Under the pieces are notes generated by a model. That model was not told the DNA's origin, did no database searches, and saw only the letters and a list, made by a program, of their open reading frames with translations. A program made the translations under genes and the position numbers. Positions 16,111-25,101 of a stretch of DNA of 64,000 nt are shown here, piece by piece. Origin of the DNA: Nonomuraea typhae (GTDB taxonomy: Bacteria > Actinomycetota > Actinomycetes > Streptosporangiales > Streptosporangiaceae); the NCBI RefSeq assembly GCF_009760925.1, contig NZ_VRLV01000001.1, positions 744,001 through 808,000 on the forward strand, in the 5' to 3' direction. Numbering within the stretch: position 1 is the first letter of the stretch; each line of letters starts with the position of its first letter.

Positions 16111-18114
16111 GTGCGCACCACCCGAAAACTCCGGAACATCGGCATCCTCGCCCACGTCGACGCTGGCAAGACCACCGTCACCGAACGCATCCTGTACGTC
16201 ACCGGCACCACCTACAAACGCGGCGAGGTCCACCACGGCACCACCGTCACCGACTTCGACCCCCAGGAGCGCGAACGCGGCATCACCATCTCGGCCGCCG
16301 CCGTCAGCTGCGACTGGCGCGGCTGCCGCGTCAACCTGATCGACACCCCCGGCCACGTGGACTTCGCCGGCGAGGTCGAGCGCGCCCTGCGCGTGCTCGA
16401 CGGCGCCGTCGCGGTCTTCGACGCGGTGGCCGGCGTCGAGCCGCAGAGCGAGTCGGTCTGGCGCCGCGCCGACCGGCACGGCGTGCCCCGCCTGGCGTTC
16501 GTCAACAAGCTCGACCGCGCCGGCGCCGACCTGGACCGCGCGGTCGAGTCCATCCGCACGCGGCTCGGGGTGGTGCCGCTGGCCGTACAACTGCCCATCG
16601 GCCGCGAGGACGGCTTCACCGGCGTCGTCGATCTGGTCCGCATGCGTGCGCTGACCTGGGACGACGGCCTGCGCGAGGGTCCCGTCCCCGCCGAGCTGAG
16701 CGACGAGGCGGTACGGCGGCGCCGCCTGCTGGCCGAGACCGTGGCCTCCCTGCACCCGCTGGCGCTGGAGGAGTACGCGGACCGGCCGGAGCTGAGCGAG
16801 CGCACGCTGGTCACCGCGCTGCGCGAGCTGACGCTGAGCCGGGAGGCGGTCGTGGTGCTGTGCGGCTCGGCTTACCGCAACCGCGGGATCGAGCCGCTGC
16901 TCGACGCCGTCGTGGCCTACCTGCCCGGGCCCGCCGACCTGCCCGCCGTACGCGGGGAGTGGCGGGGCGAGCGGCGGGAACGGCCGGCGGACCCGGCGGC
17001 GCCGTTCGCCGCGCTCGCCTTCAAGGTGAGCACCGGGACCGGCGGGCGGCTGACCTTCCTGCGGGTGTACTCGGGCACGCTTGAGAAGGGCGCGAGCGTG
17101 TACGACGCGGTGGCCGGGCGCACGGAGCGGGTGGGCCGCATCCTGCATGTCCAGGCGGACCGGTACGACGAGCTCGACCGGGCCGGGGCGGGCGACATCG
17201 TCGCCGTCGCCGGGCTCAAGGCGGCCCGCGCGGGCGCCACCCTGTGCGCGCCGGCCGAGCCGCTGGTGCTGGAGCCGCCGGACGCCGCCGAGCCGGTCGT
17301 CTCGGTCGCCGTCGAGGCGCGCCGGAGGACGGACGCCGGCAGGCTGGCCGGCGCGCTGGCCCGGCTGGTGGAGGAGGAGCCGTCGCTGGTCGTGCGGACC
17401 GACGCCGAGACCGGGCAGACACTGCTGTCCGGGATGGGTGAGCTGCAGCTCGAGGTGGCGGTGGAGCGCGTCCGCCGCGTCCATGGGCTGGAGGTCGCCG
17501 TGGGCCGCCCGCGGGTGACCTACCGGGAGACCGTCGGGCGCGGGGTGAGCGGCGTGCTGTATCGCCACGTCAAGCAGGACGGCGGGGCGGGGCAGTACGC
17601 GGTGGTCACGATCGACGTGGCGCCGCTGGAGTCCGGGTTCGCCTTCGGCTCGGCGGTGACCGGCGGCCGGGTGCCGCGTGAGTACGTGGCCGCGGTCGAG
17701 GCGGGCTGCCGGGACGCGCTGGCCGAGGGGCCGCTCGGCCATGAGGTCACCGGCCTGCGCGTCACGCTGACGGACGGGGCCACCCATCCGAAGGACTCCT
17801 CGGAGCCGGCCTTCCGTACCGCCGGGCGGCTGGCGTTGCGCGAGGCGCTGCGGCGGTGCGCGATGGTGCTGCTGGAGCCGATGTCCGAGGTCACGGTGAC
17901 CACGCCGGACGACGCAGTCGGCCCGGTCCTCGGTGATCTGGCCGCCCGGCGCGGCCGGGTGACCGGGTCTGCCGGCGCCTCGGGCAGCACCGTGCTGACG
18001 GCCGTGGTGCCGCTGGCCGAGCTGTTCGGGTACGCGACGGGGCTGCGTGGCCGGACCCGCGGCCGGGCCGGGTTCACCACCCGGCCGGCGGGTTACGCCC
18101 CGGCGACGGGCTGA
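16111..18114 (+). CDS. Elongation factor G paralogue (translational GTPase)
   Basis: 667 residues from GTG, slightly shorter than housekeeping EF-G (~700). G1 is AHVDAGKTT (14-22), G3 DTPGHVDF, G4 NKLD; switch I has ERGITI. GGVEP-like [14 protein letters not shown] places it with EF-G rather than TetM-type protection proteins, as do the domain IV/V motifs ([20 protein letters not shown]). The canonical loop HDVDSSE is replaced by THPKDSSE at the tip region of domain IV. It is not in a str operon, so it is probably a second EF-G with a stress, recycling or antibiotic-related role. Preceded by a leader ORF and hairpin, and followed by a strong stem-loop. Confidence 0.85.
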   Translation: MRTTRKLRNIGILAHVDAGKTTVTERILYVTGTTYKRGEVHHGTTVTDFDPQERERGITISAAAVSCDWRGCRVNLIDTPGHVDFAGEVERALRVLDGAVAVFDAVAGVEPQSESVWRRADRHGVPRLAFVNKLDRAGADLDRAVESIRTRLGVVPLAVQLPIGREDGFTGVVDLVRMRALTWDDGLREGPVPAELSDEAVRRRRLLAETVASLHPLALEEYADRPELSERTLVTALRELTLSREAVVVLCGSAYRNRGIEPLLDAVVAYLPGPADLPAVRGEWRGERRERPADPAAPFAALAFKVSTGTGGRLTFLRVYSGTLEKGASVYDAVAGRTERVGRILHVQADRYDELDRAGAGDIVAVAGLKAARAGATLCAPAEPLVLEPPDAAEPVVSVAVEARRRTDAGRLAGALARLVEEEPSLVVRTDAETGQTLLSGMGELQLEVAVERVRRVHGLEVAVGRPRVTYRETVGRGVSGVLYRHVKQDGGAGQYAVVTIDVAPLESGFAFGSAVTGGRVPREYVAAVEAGCRDALAEGPLGHEVTGLRVTLTDGATHPKDSSEPAFRTAGRLALREALRRCAMVLLEPMSEVTVTTPDDAVGPVLGDLAARRGRVTGSAGASGSTVLTAVVPLAELFGYATGLRGRTRGRAGFTTRPAGYAPATG

Positions 18115-18122
18115 CCCTCGGG

Positions 18123-18152
18123 CCGCCCGCTCCGCGTCCGCGGGGCGGGCGG
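18123..18152 (+). terminator. 13-bp stem-loop terminator
   Basis: CCGCCCGCTCCGC (18123-18135) pairs with GCGGGGCGGGCGG (18140-18152) over 13 positions with one G-T, loop GTCC, nine bases after the EF-G-like stop. No T-run, as usual in this GC range. Confidence 0.7.
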
Positions 18153-18160
18153 TCTCCGGG

Positions 18161-18213
18161 TTGACGAGATTTGCTTGTACATACATACTTCTTGTTTGTA
18201 GGTACATGCATAC
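18161..18213 (+). promoter_or_regulatory. Promoter and repeated operator of the SMR operon
   Basis: TTGACG (18161-18166) and CATACT (18184-18189) are separated by 17 bases. GTACATACATAC (18177-18188) and GTACATGCATAC (18202-18213) are direct repeats 25 bases apart, one overlapping the -10. The local AT content stands out from the surroundings. The layout suggests repression by a DNA-binding protein sensing the exported drug or metabolite; no regulator is adjacent. Confidence 0.6.
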
Positions 18214-18229
18214 TAAGGGAGTCCCCGCA

Positions 18230-18559
18230 ATGGCCTGGATCTATCTGCTCGTGGCCGCGGTCTTCGAGGTGGTCTTCGCACTGGCCACCAACGCGACCAA
18301 CGGTTTCACCGAGCTCTGGCCGTCCCTGCTGACCGCCGCCGCGGCGGCCGGTGGCATCTTCTTCCTCAGCCTCGCGCTCAAGACCCTCGACGTGGGCGTC
18401 GGCTACACCGTCTGGACCGGCATCGGCTCGGTGGGAACCGTCGTGCTCGGCACGGTGATCTTCGGCGAGTCGATGACCATCTGGAAGGCCCTGGCGTTCG
18501 TCCTCATCATCGGCGGCGTGCTGGGCCTCAAGCTCTCCGACAAACTCGCCACCGCCTGA
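18230..18559 (+). CDS. Small multidrug resistance (SMR) protein, subunit A
   Basis: 109 residues, four transmembrane helices, ATG with AAGGGAG nine bases upstream. E13 in helix 1 is the conserved proton/substrate carboxylate. VGYTVWTGIGSVGTV is the helix 3 signature, closest in style to the SugE/Gdx and YkkC/YkkD groups that export guanidinium-type cations. It forms a pair with the next gene 28 bases downstream, as in obligate heterodimeric SMR pumps. The exact substrate cannot be read from sequence. Confidence 0.88.
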   Translation: MAWIYLLVAAVFEVVFALATNATNGFTELWPSLLTAAAAAGGIFFLSLALKTLDVGVGYTVWTGIGSVGTVVLGTVIFGESMTIWKALAFVLIIGGVLGLKLSDKLATA

Positions 18560-18587
18560 CCCCCGTCTCAACCCAAGGAGCACTCCC

Positions 18588-18908
18588 ATGGCCTGGTTCT
18601 ATCTGGCGATCGCCATCGTCTTCGAGATCGCCTTCGCGCTCGGCACCAACGCCACCAAGGGCTTCACCCGGCTCTGGCCCTCGGTCTTCACCCTCGCCGC
18701 CGCCGCCGGCGGCATCTACACCCTCAGCCTGGCCCTCAGGACGCTCGACGTCGGCGTCGGCTACACGATGTGGACCGGGCTCGGCTCCATCGGCACGGTG
18801 ATCCTCGGCGCCCTCATCTACAAGGAGAAGATCACCGTGCCCAAGCTGGTGTCGTTCGCCGCCATCATCCTCGGCGTGATCACCCTCAAAGTCGCCTCGG
18901 GACTCTAG
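18588..18908 (+). CDS. Small multidrug resistance (SMR) protein, subunit B
   Basis: 106 residues, four helices, ATG with AAGGAG at good spacing. E13 and VGYTMWTGLGSIGTV are conserved as in its partner, and the two proteins share about 60% of residues by eye. Pairs of unequal SMR proteins insert in opposite orientations to form one exporter. The 3' end overlaps the convergent reductase gene by 23 bases. Confidence 0.88.
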   Translation: MAWFYLAIAIVFEIAFALGTNATKGFTRLWPSVFTLAAAAGGIYTLSLALRTLDVGVGYTMWTGLGSIGTVILGALIYKEKITVPKLVSFAAIILGVITLKVASGL

Positions 18909-19905
18909 GGGCGGGTCGCAGCTTCAGCAGCGCCGTACCCCGGAACCGGCCCGCGAGCTGGGAGACGAGCGCGCCCGGCGCGGCGGCGACGCCGCCCTCG
19001 ACCACCGTGTGCGGGAAGACGAACCGGCCCTCCCGCACCCACCGGGCATAGTGCTCGATCCAGGCGTCGCAGCGCTCGTAGGGGGTGGTGAACCCGCGGA
19101 TGCTCACATCACGCAGTACGGCGGGCTCCAGGTCGAGCGTCGGATTGCGGCCCGACAGCGAGCCGCACAACGCGAACCGGGCATGCGGGGCGGCCAGCCC
19201 CAGCGCGGCCTCGAACTGCTCCCCGGCGACGTTGTCGAAGAAGACGTCGATGCCGTCAGGGGCCAGCTCGGCCAGCCGTTCCGCCACGGGACCGTCGTGG
19301 TAGTCGAAGGCGGCGTCGAAGCCCAGCTCGTTCACCAGGTAGCCGATCTTCTCCTTGCTCCCGGTGCTGCCGATCACCCGCCCGGCGCCCAGGCAGCGGG
19401 CGATCTGCCCGGCCACGGAGCCGACCGCGGTGCTCGCGCCCGAGACGAAGACGGTGTCGCCGGGACCGGCGCGGCCGATCTCCACCATGCCGCGCCAGGC
19501 GGTGGCGCCCTGGTTGAGGTGGTACTCGGGACCGGGCAGCAGGCCGGGGTCGAGCTTGGTGACCGTCTCGTCCCCCTCGGCGGCCAGGACGTGGTCGCGG
19601 AAGCCGTACAGGTGCAGGACGAGATCGCCGGCGGCGTAGCCCCCGCTGCGGGAGGCGAGGACCGTGCCGACCGTCGGTGCCCAGGGCGGCTCGCCGAGCT
19701 CGTAGGCGGACATCGGCAGCTCGGGGTGGGGCTCGGCCGCCATCAGCTCGCGCATGACGACCGAGAGGGCCATCCAGTCGTTGCGCACGAGGAACTCGCC
19801 CTCTCCCGGGGGCCCGATCTCGGTGCGGACCACCTCGAAATGCTCTTCACCCAAGTCGGCGGACGGGCGCGCGATCAGCCGGGCCTCCATGGCGTACGTG
19901 TTCAT
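18886..19905 (-). CDS. NADP-dependent MDR-family oxidoreductase (CurA-like)
   Basis: 339 residues from ATG 19905 (ATG 19890 also possible). GASTAVGSVAGQIARCLGA is the nucleotide-binding turn and GSTGSKEK the following NADP-specific loop. FDAAFDYHDG and GIDVFFDNVAGEQFEAAL are hallmarks of zinc-free leukotriene B4 dehydrogenase/curcumin reductase enzymes, which reduce alpha,beta-unsaturated carbonyls. No zinc ligands of alcohol dehydrogenases are present. Divergent from a MarR regulator only 20 bases away, so that regulator is a likely controller. Cytoplasmic. Confidence 0.85.
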   Translation of the reverse strand: MNTYAMEARLIARPSADLGEEHFEVVRTEIGPPGEGEFLVRNDWMALSVVMRELMAAEPHPELPMSAYELGEPPWAPTVGTVLASRSGGYAAGDLVLHLYGFRDHVLAAEGDETVTKLDPGLLPGPEYHLNQGATAWRGMVEIGRAGPGDTVFVSGASTAVGSVAGQIARCLGAGRVIGSTGSKEKIGYLVNELGFDAAFDYHDGPVAERLAELAPDGIDVFFDNVAGEQFEAALGLAAPHARFALCGSLSGRNPTLDLEPAVLRDVSIRGFTTPYERCDAWIEHYARWVREGRFVFPHTVVEGGVAAAPGALVSQLAGRFRGTALLKLRPAPRVPRRL

Positions 19906-19925
19906 GGCGGCCACGGTAGGAAGCG

Positions 19926-20315
19926 ATGCGGAAGGCGAGCTTCCTCGTCCCAAGGGCGCCGGGCCGATCACCCCCGGTCCACGCGCTGCGCGAGCGGGGC
20001 GAGGTGACGGTCAACGAGATCGCGGGGGAGCTGGGGCTCGACCAGTCGGGCGCCTCCCGCATGGTGGCGCAGGCCGCGGAGCGCGGCTACCTGGCGGTCA
20101 CCGCCTCGGCCGCCGACGGGCGCCGCCGTACCGTCGTGCTCACCGAGGAGGGCCGCGAGCTGCTGGCACACGCGCACGCCTGGCAGGAGGAGGTCTTCGA
20201 CCGGCTCACCGGCGACTGGGCGCCGGGGGAGCGGGAGCGGTTCCACCGCGCGATGCTCCGCCTCATGCGCCGCTCCCCGGAGCTGACCTCGGGAGAGAAA
20301 GTTAACCCTGCTTGA
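19926..20315 (+). CDS. MarR-family regulator, short N-terminus
   Basis: 129 residues. VTVNEIAGELGLDQSGASRMVAQAAERGYL is split here as helices 3 and 4 of the winged helix; SAADGRRRTVVLTEEG is the wing; the C-terminal helices (RERFHRAMLRLMRR) complete the dimer arm. MarR proteins normally have ~25 more residues before the winged helix; here only a Pro/Arg-rich stretch (LVPRAPGRSPPVHALRERG) precedes it, so the first dimerisation helix is missing or damaged. Probably controls the divergent reductase. No clear ribosome site. Confidence 0.7.
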   Translation: MRKASFLVPRAPGRSPPVHALRERGEVTVNEIAGELGLDQSGASRMVAQAAERGYLAVTASAADGRRRTVVLTEEGRELLAHAHAWQEEVFDRLTGDWAPGERERFHRAMLRLMRRSPELTSGEKVNPA

Positions 20316-20322
20316 CCTTGGC

Positions 20323-21600
20323 GTGAGCGTCGCCCGGCAAGGGACAAACCATGACGCATGGTTGCGTGGGGCCGCGTTGAGCGGCCGCCCCGTGGCGGCG
20401 CTGGCCCGGCTGGCGCTGCCCGCGCTGATCGTCGGCGTCGGCTGCAGCCTCATCCTGCTCGCGCTCAGCTTCGCCGCCGAAGCCCTGCAAGAGGTGCTCT
20501 GGACGCACCTGCCTGCCGCCCTGAGCCTCGACGGCGGCTCGCCCTGGTGGACCCTGATCATGCTCACGCTCGCGGGCGTGGCGGTCGGCCTGGTCGTCTG
20601 GAAGATCCCCTCGGGCCCGGACCCGGCCACCGAAGGGCTGGTGGGACCGCCGGTACCCGTGTCCGTGCTGCCCGGCATGCTGCTGGCCACCGTGCTGACC
20701 CTGGCCGGCGGCGTCAGCCTCGGGCCGGAGAACCCCATCACCGCCGCGAACGTGGCGCTGGCCGTAGCCGTAGGCGCCCGTCTGATGCCCGGCGTCAAGG
20801 CCCCGGTCTGGCTCGGGCTGGGCGCCGCGGGCACCATCGGGGCGCTGTTCGGCACGCCGGTGGCCGCGGCGCTCATCCTGTCGGAGCTGGCCCTCGGCCC
20901 CAAGGACGAGCCGCTCTGGGACCGGCTCTTCGGCCCGTTGATCGCCGCCGGGGCGGGCGCGCTCACCACCGTCCTCATCGCCCAGCCCGTCTTCAGCCTG
21001 GGCCTGCCCGACTACACCCCGCACCTGCTCGACCTGGTCACCAGCATGGTGATCACCTCCGCCGCGGCGCTGGCCGGGCTGGCCGCCGTCTACGCCTTCC
21101 CGCACGTCCACCGCCTCTTCCACCGCGTCCGCCACCCCCTCGCCCGGCTCACGCTCGGCGGACTGGCCCTCGGCGTGGCCGGGATGATCGGCGGTCAGAT
21201 CACCCTGTTCAAGGGGCTGGAGGAGATGAAGGAGCTCGTCCATCTCTCGTACGGCGCCGCCGCGCTGGCCCTGATCGTCGTCGTGAAGCTCGTGGCCCTG
21301 CTCATCGCGGCGACCTCGGGGTTCGTCGGCGGCCGGATCTTCCCCGCGGTGTTCATCGGCGCCGCCCTCGGCCTGCTGGCCGCCGCGCTGGTGCCCGGGG
21401 TGCCGGTCGGGCTGGCGATCGCCTGCGCGGTCATGGGCGTGGTGCTGGCGATCACGCAGCAGGGCTGGCTGAGCCTGTTCATGGCCGCCACCGTCGTGAC
21501 CGACCTGGACATGCTGCCCATCCTCTGCCTCGCCCTGCTGCCCGCCTGGCTGCTCGTCAGCGGCCGGCCCCAGATGATCATCGAGGAGCCGGCGGCGTGA
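20323..21600 (+). CDS. CLC-family ion channel/transporter (YfeO-like)
   Basis: Up to 425 residues, about ten hydrophobic helices. GGVSLGPENP corresponds to the GREGP selectivity segment and GGRIFPAVFIGAALG to the GxFxP segment of CLC proteins. The divergence is like the ion channel group of YfeO. The catalytic gating Glu of GREGP is present as the E of GPEN. The GTG at 20323 has no ribosome site; TTG at 20377, after a palindrome, is another possible start and would remove 18 residues. Overlaps the convergent photolyase by 23 bases. Confidence 0.78.
   Translation: MSVARQGTNHDAWLRGAALSGRPVAALARLALPALIVGVGCSLILLALSFAAEALQEVLWTHLPAALSLDGGSPWWTLIMLTLAGVAVGLVVWKIPSGPDPATEGLVGPPVPVSVLPGMLLATVLTLAGGVSLGPENPITAANVALAVAVGARLMPGVKAPVWLGLGAAGTIGALFGTPVAAALILSELALGPKDEPLWDRLFGPLIAAGAGALTTVLIAQPVFSLGLPDYTPHLLDLVTSMVITSAAALAGLAAVYAFPHVHRLFHRVRHPLARLTLGGLALGVAGMIGGQITLFKGLEEMKELVHLSYGAAALALIVVVKLVALLIAATSGFVGGRIFPAVFIGAALGLLAAALVPGVPVGLAIACAVMGVVLAITQQGWLSLFMAATVVTDLDMLPILCLALLPAWLLVSGRPQMIIEEPAA
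20347..20363. promoter_or_regulatory. Perfect palindrome at the start of the CLC gene
   Basis: AACCATG (20347-20353) and CATGGTT (20357-20363) around ACG. It follows a TTGACC hexamer at 20312. If translation starts at 20377 this would be an operator in the leader; otherwise it is in codons 9-14. Confidence 0.35.
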
Positions 21601-22828
21601 GCGGCCGCGGATAGCCGGGGATCGGCCGCGGGGACGACCACGGCTCGTGCACATAGGGCGCGGGCACGCCGGCCAGCTCGGGGACATGAGCGCGGATGTA
21701 GTCCCCGGCCGGGTCGAAGCGCCTGGACTGCCGGATCGGGCTGAACGACCGGTTGGGCCGCGTGTCGTTGCCGGTGCCCGCCACCCACTGCCAGTTGCCG
21801 TGGTTGTCGGCGACGTCGCCGTCCAGCAGCAGGTCGAAGAAGTGGGCCGCGCCCGTCCGCCAGTCGATCCTCAGATGCTTGACCAGGTACGCGGCGGTGA
21901 TGAGCCGCGCGCGGTTGTGCATCCAGCCCTCGGCCAGCAGCTGGCGCATGCCCGCGTCCACGATCGGGAGCCCGGTCATGCCCGCCTTCCACGCCTGCTC
22001 GGCGCCGGCGTCGTCGTGCCAGGCATGGCCGCGCGGGCGGTAGTCGTCGCGGTCGATCCGCGGGAAGGCGAGCGTGACCTGGTGGTGGAAGTCGCGCCAG
22101 CACAGCTGCCGGACGAACGCCTCGTTCCCCAGCCCCGCCACCTCCAGCGGCGACACGCAGCCGAAGCGCAGGAACGGGCTCAGCCGCGAGGTCCGGTCAC
22201 CGGCCAGGTCGTCGTGCCCGTCGGCGTAACCGGCCAGGTGCTCGCGGGCGAAGGCCGCCATGCGCGCGCGGGCCCGCGCCTCCCCGCCCGGCGCCGCCGA
22301 GGTGGGCAGCTCGCCCGGCTCCAGCCCGGACGGCACCTCCACCCGCCCCGGCGGCGGCAGCAGCGGCCTGCGCGCCGCCGCCGACCAGGCCCGCCAGTAC
22401 GGGGTGAACACCCGGTAATGATCACCGCCCCCCGAAGGCCGCAGCAGGCCGGGCGGGACGACGGTCACCCCGGGAAACAGCCGCACCTCGATCCGCGCCG
22501 CCCCGGCCAGGCGGCGCTCACGGGCGCCGGCCAGCTCGCTCACGTCCGCGCTGGCGTAGACGGCCGTGGCGCCGGTCTCCCCGGCCATCCGCAGCGTCTC
22601 GGCGACCGTGTCGCCCCGCCGTACGAACAACTCGCCGCCCCGCGCCCGCAGCCCCTCACGCAGATCGGCGAGACAGGCCAGCAGGAACGCCGTCCGCCGC
22701 CCCGCCGGAACGGCCGGATCCAGGACGAACAACGGCACCACCGCCCGCCCGCGCTCACACGCCGCGCTCAGCGCCGGATGGTCGTGCACCCGCAGGTCAC
22801 GATTGAACAGGACGATCACGGTCTCCAC
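21578..22828 (-). CDS. phr: Deoxyribodipyrimidine photolyase
   Basis: 416 residues from GTG with GGAAG upstream. The N-terminal alpha/beta antenna domain starts VIVLFNRDLRVHDHPAL. The FAD domain contains TSRLSPFLRFGCVSP, LCWRDFHHQ, GMTGLPIVDAGMRQL, WMHNRARLITA and DNHGNWQWVAGTGND, including the Trp/Asn residues typical of CPD photolyases. Repairs UV pyrimidine dimers using light. Slightly shorter than average (~450). Convergent with the CLC gene. Confidence 0.93.
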   Translation of the reverse strand: METVIVLFNRDLRVHDHPALSAACERGRAVVPLFVLDPAVPAGRRTAFLLACLADLREGLRARGGELFVRRGDTVAETLRMAGETGATAVYASADVSELAGARERRLAGAARIEVRLFPGVTVVPPGLLRPSGGGDHYRVFTPYWRAWSAAARRPLLPPPGRVEVPSGLEPGELPTSAAPGGEARARARMAAFAREHLAGYADGHDDLAGDRTSRLSPFLRFGCVSPLEVAGLGNEAFVRQLCWRDFHHQVTLAFPRIDRDDYRPRGHAWHDDAGAEQAWKAGMTGLPIVDAGMRQLLAEGWMHNRARLITAAYLVKHLRIDWRTGAAHFFDLLLDGDVADNHGNWQWVAGTGNDTRPNRSFSPIRQSRRFDPAGDYIRAHVPELAGVPAPYVHEPWSSPRPIPGYPRPLTPPAPR

Positions 22829-22869
22829 GCTTCCGAGAGCGTACGGCCGGCCGTCGCGCCCGGCGGAGC

Positions 22870-24012
22870 TTATCCGCCAATCTTGGCGAAGAACGTGCGC
22901 ACGTCGTCGATCAGCAGACCGGGCCGTTCCATCGACAGGAAGTGGCCGCCCTCGTCCAGCTCGGTCCAGTGGACGATGGCGTGGTCACGCTCGGCCCAGG
23001 GCCGGATGGTCACGTCGTGGGCCGAGACCAGCACCCCGGTCGGCACCGTGCCCCGCTCCGGCGCGGTGTCGTCCCAGCCGGCCGCCGAGAGCTCCTCGTA
23101 GTAGATCTGCGCCGCCGAGCCCGCGGTGCCGGTCAGCCAGTAGATCGAGACGCCGGTGAGCATGCGGTCGCGGCTGATGGCCGCCTCCGGCAGCGCGTCC
23201 TCCGGGTGGGTGAGCTCCTTGAACTTCTCCACGATCCACGCCAGCTGTCCCACCGGGGAGTCGTGCAGGCCGTACGTGACCGTCTGGGGTCGCTTGGAGT
23301 TGCACTGCAGGTAGCCGTCGTTGAAGTCCAGCATGCGCTGCCAGCGCTGCCGGTCGGCCGCCGGCAGCCCGTCCATCTCGCCGTCGATCCCGGCGGGGAA
23401 GGCGATCATGGCGTTCACGTGGACGCCGGTGACGTGCCCGGGATCCTGCCTGGCCATCGCGGGGGCGATCCAGGAGCCGGAGTCGTAGCCCTGCACGCCG
23501 TACCGCTCGTAACCGAGGCCGGCCATGAGCCGCACGAACAGCTCGGCCATCCTGGCCGCGGTCATGCCCGGCCCCGCCAGCGGCGTCGAGAAGCCGAAGC
23601 CCGGCAGGGAGGGGATCACCAGGTGGAAGGCGTCGTCCGGGTCCCCGCCGTGGGCGCGCGGGTCCGTCAGCGGGCCGATGACGTCGAGGAAGTCGGTCAC
23701 CGCGCCCGGCCAGCCGTGCAGGAGGACGAGCGGCCGGGCACCGGGTTCGGGGGAGCGGACGTGGAGGAAATGGATGTTCTGCCCGTCGATGGTGGTCATG
23801 AACTGCGGGTGCTCGTTGATCGCCGCTTCCTGCGCGCGCCAGTCGTAGGCGGTGCGCCAGTACTCGGCCAGCTCCTTCAGGTAGGCCACCGGCACGCCCC
23901 GGGTCCAGCCGACGCCCGGCAGCTCGTCCGGCCAGCGGGTGCCGGCCAGGCGGGCGGCCAGGTCGTCGAGCTGCTCCTGCGGGATGTCGATGCGGAAGGG
24001 ACGGATGCTCAT
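22870..24012 (-). CDS. Epoxide hydrolase (EHN-type alpha/beta hydrolase)
   Basis: 380 residues from ATG 24012 (GAGAGG upstream). N-terminal [20 protein letters not shown] is the EHN domain of microsomal-type epoxide hydrolases. [12 protein letters not shown] is the HGxP oxyanion motif, [10 protein letters not shown] holds the nucleophilic Asp, and [11 protein letters not shown] the catalytic His. Opens epoxides to diols by an alkyl-enzyme intermediate. Cytoplasmic; physiological substrate unknown. Same strand as photolyase, 41 bases apart, but with unrelated function. Confidence 0.88.
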   Translation of the reverse strand: MSIRPFRIDIPQEQLDDLAARLAGTRWPDELPGVGWTRGVPVAYLKELAEYWRTAYDWRAQEAAINEHPQFMTTIDGQNIHFLHVRSPEPGARPLVLLHGWPGAVTDFLDVIGPLTDPRAHGGDPDDAFHLVIPSLPGFGFSTPLAGPGMTAARMAELFVRLMAGLGYERYGVQGYDSGSWIAPAMARQDPGHVTGVHVNAMIAFPAGIDGEMDGLPAADRQRWQRMLDFNDGYLQCNSKRPQTVTYGLHDSPVGQLAWIVEKFKELTHPEDALPEAAISRDRMLTGVSIYWLTGTAGSAAQIYYEELSAAGWDDTAPERGTVPTGVLVSAHDVTIRPWAERDHAIVHWTELDEGGHFLSMERPGLLIDDVRTFFAKIGG

Positions 24013-24103
24013 CGGGATGATCCTCTCGTGCTTGCCCTGGTCATCCCTTGGACGCGAGATCCCTTCGCGCATCCGCTAGATCCGATGTAGCGGAGGCGGC
24101 CGG

Positions 24104-24898
24104 TCAGTGCCGGTAGATGTTCGGCGGGACCGGGTTGTTCTGGAGTTCACGCTTGTTGCCCTCGGGCCACAGCGCGTGGACCGCGGCGATGTTCTCGGGG
24201 GTGGCGGTGCCGTACCGCTTGAACACGAACCAGTTCACCGGCTTGTAGTAGACGTGGCTGGCGTCGGGGGTCGTGAGGGAGCCCTTGTAGCGGTAGTAGG
24301 CGCGGCTGCCCTGCGGGGGCAGCAGGGCCTTGAGGCTGACGCCCTGGACGTTCTTGCTGGCGCCGGGGGTGGTGGGCGGCTCGTGCAGCAGGCGGTCGTG
24401 TTCCGACTTGGCCTTGGCGGGGTTCACCAGGACTGACAGGACGACGTAGCCGAGTTCCGGGCCGTCGAGTTCGTGCACCAGGTGGGCTTCAAGGGGGGAG
24501 AAGTCCGGCTGTCCGGCGATTTTGTGCTCGGCCGGGCCATGGTAGTGCACATTTTTCAGGATATATGTCTTTTTGTTGAAGACGACGTAGGAGTTTGTGT
24601 TTGGTGAGGGTGTGAACCTGATGTCGTCGTGCTCGCTCGGCTCGCCGCCGTGGGGGTCCTTGTCGTCGAGGGTGAGGGTGCCGTCGACGCGGGGGGCGTA
24701 GGCGATTTTCAGGGCCTGAGCGGTGTCCGGGCAGGCAGTCGCCGGGTTGATCACCACCGGGGTCTCGACGGCGGTGTCGGTGCCGGGGCCCGGGCAGGAC
24801 GTGGTCTGTGCCTGGGCGGTGGCGGGGACGGTGAGGAGGACGACGGAGCCAGCGGCAACTAATTGGGCAAACCGCTTAAGAGGCGGATTTATGCGCAT
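24104..24898 (-). CDS. Secreted alpha-type carbonic anhydrase
   Basis: 264 residues from ATG 24898 (AGAAGGG upstream), signal peptide to about residue 31 (VAAGSVVLLTVPATAQAQ). NVHYHGPAEHKIAG and SPLEAHLVHEL match the alpha-carbonic anhydrase core: the H-x-H pair and the His of HLVH are the three zinc ligands. Interconverts CO2 and bicarbonate outside the cell. The usual N-terminal half is shortened, and the region around FTPSPNTNSYVVFNKKTY is coded with many A/T third positions, unlike its neighbours. Divergent from a secreted hydrolase. Confidence 0.82.
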   Translation of the reverse strand: MRINPPLKRFAQLVAAGSVVLLTVPATAQAQTTSCPGPGTDTAVETPVVINPATACPDTAQALKIAYAPRVDGTLTLDDKDPHGGEPSEHDDIRFTPSPNTNSYVVFNKKTYILKNVHYHGPAEHKIAGQPDFSPLEAHLVHELDGPELGYVVLSVLVNPAKAKSEHDRLLHEPPTTPGASKNVQGVSLKALLPPQGSRAYYRYKGSLTTPDASHVYYKPVNWFVFKRYGTATPENIAAVHALWPEGNKRELQNNPVPPNIYRH

Positions 24899-24974
24899 GT
24901 GTGCCCTTCTGAGGGATGAGGGGGTGGGCATTACGCCATGACTGCCTTTATTTCTTGGTGTCACGACTGCACAT

Positions 24975-25063
24975 ACTATAACCGTTTAGCGTCATTTTGT
25001 TGTGACCATTACCACATGATGATAAGCGGTGGGGTTGACCCTACTGTGATCAGGGGGTATCCC
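24975..25063. promoter_or_regulatory. AT-rich divergent promoter region
   Basis: The 203-base gap 24899-25101 is strikingly AT-rich. On the minus strand TATAGT (24975-24980 complement) could be the -10 for the carbonic anhydrase. On the plus strand TTGACC (25035-25040) and TATCCC (25058-25063) are 17 bases apart before the hydrolase gene. No clear operator palindrome was seen. Confidence 0.35.
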
Positions 25064-25101
25064 TGACTGCCCCGCCGTACATCCCAGGCCACAGTGGGCA
25101 C

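Noticed and set aside
16111..18114. TetM/OtrA-type ribosomal protection protein
   Set aside because: [14 protein letters not shown] and the [10 protein letters not shown] region match EF-G, not TetM-type sequences, so EF-G paralogue is the safer call.
18115..18229. Guanidine (ykkC) riboswitch before the SMR genes
   Set aside because: The leader between promoter and start is only about 40 bases, with protein-type direct repeats and no conserved aptamer motifs seen.
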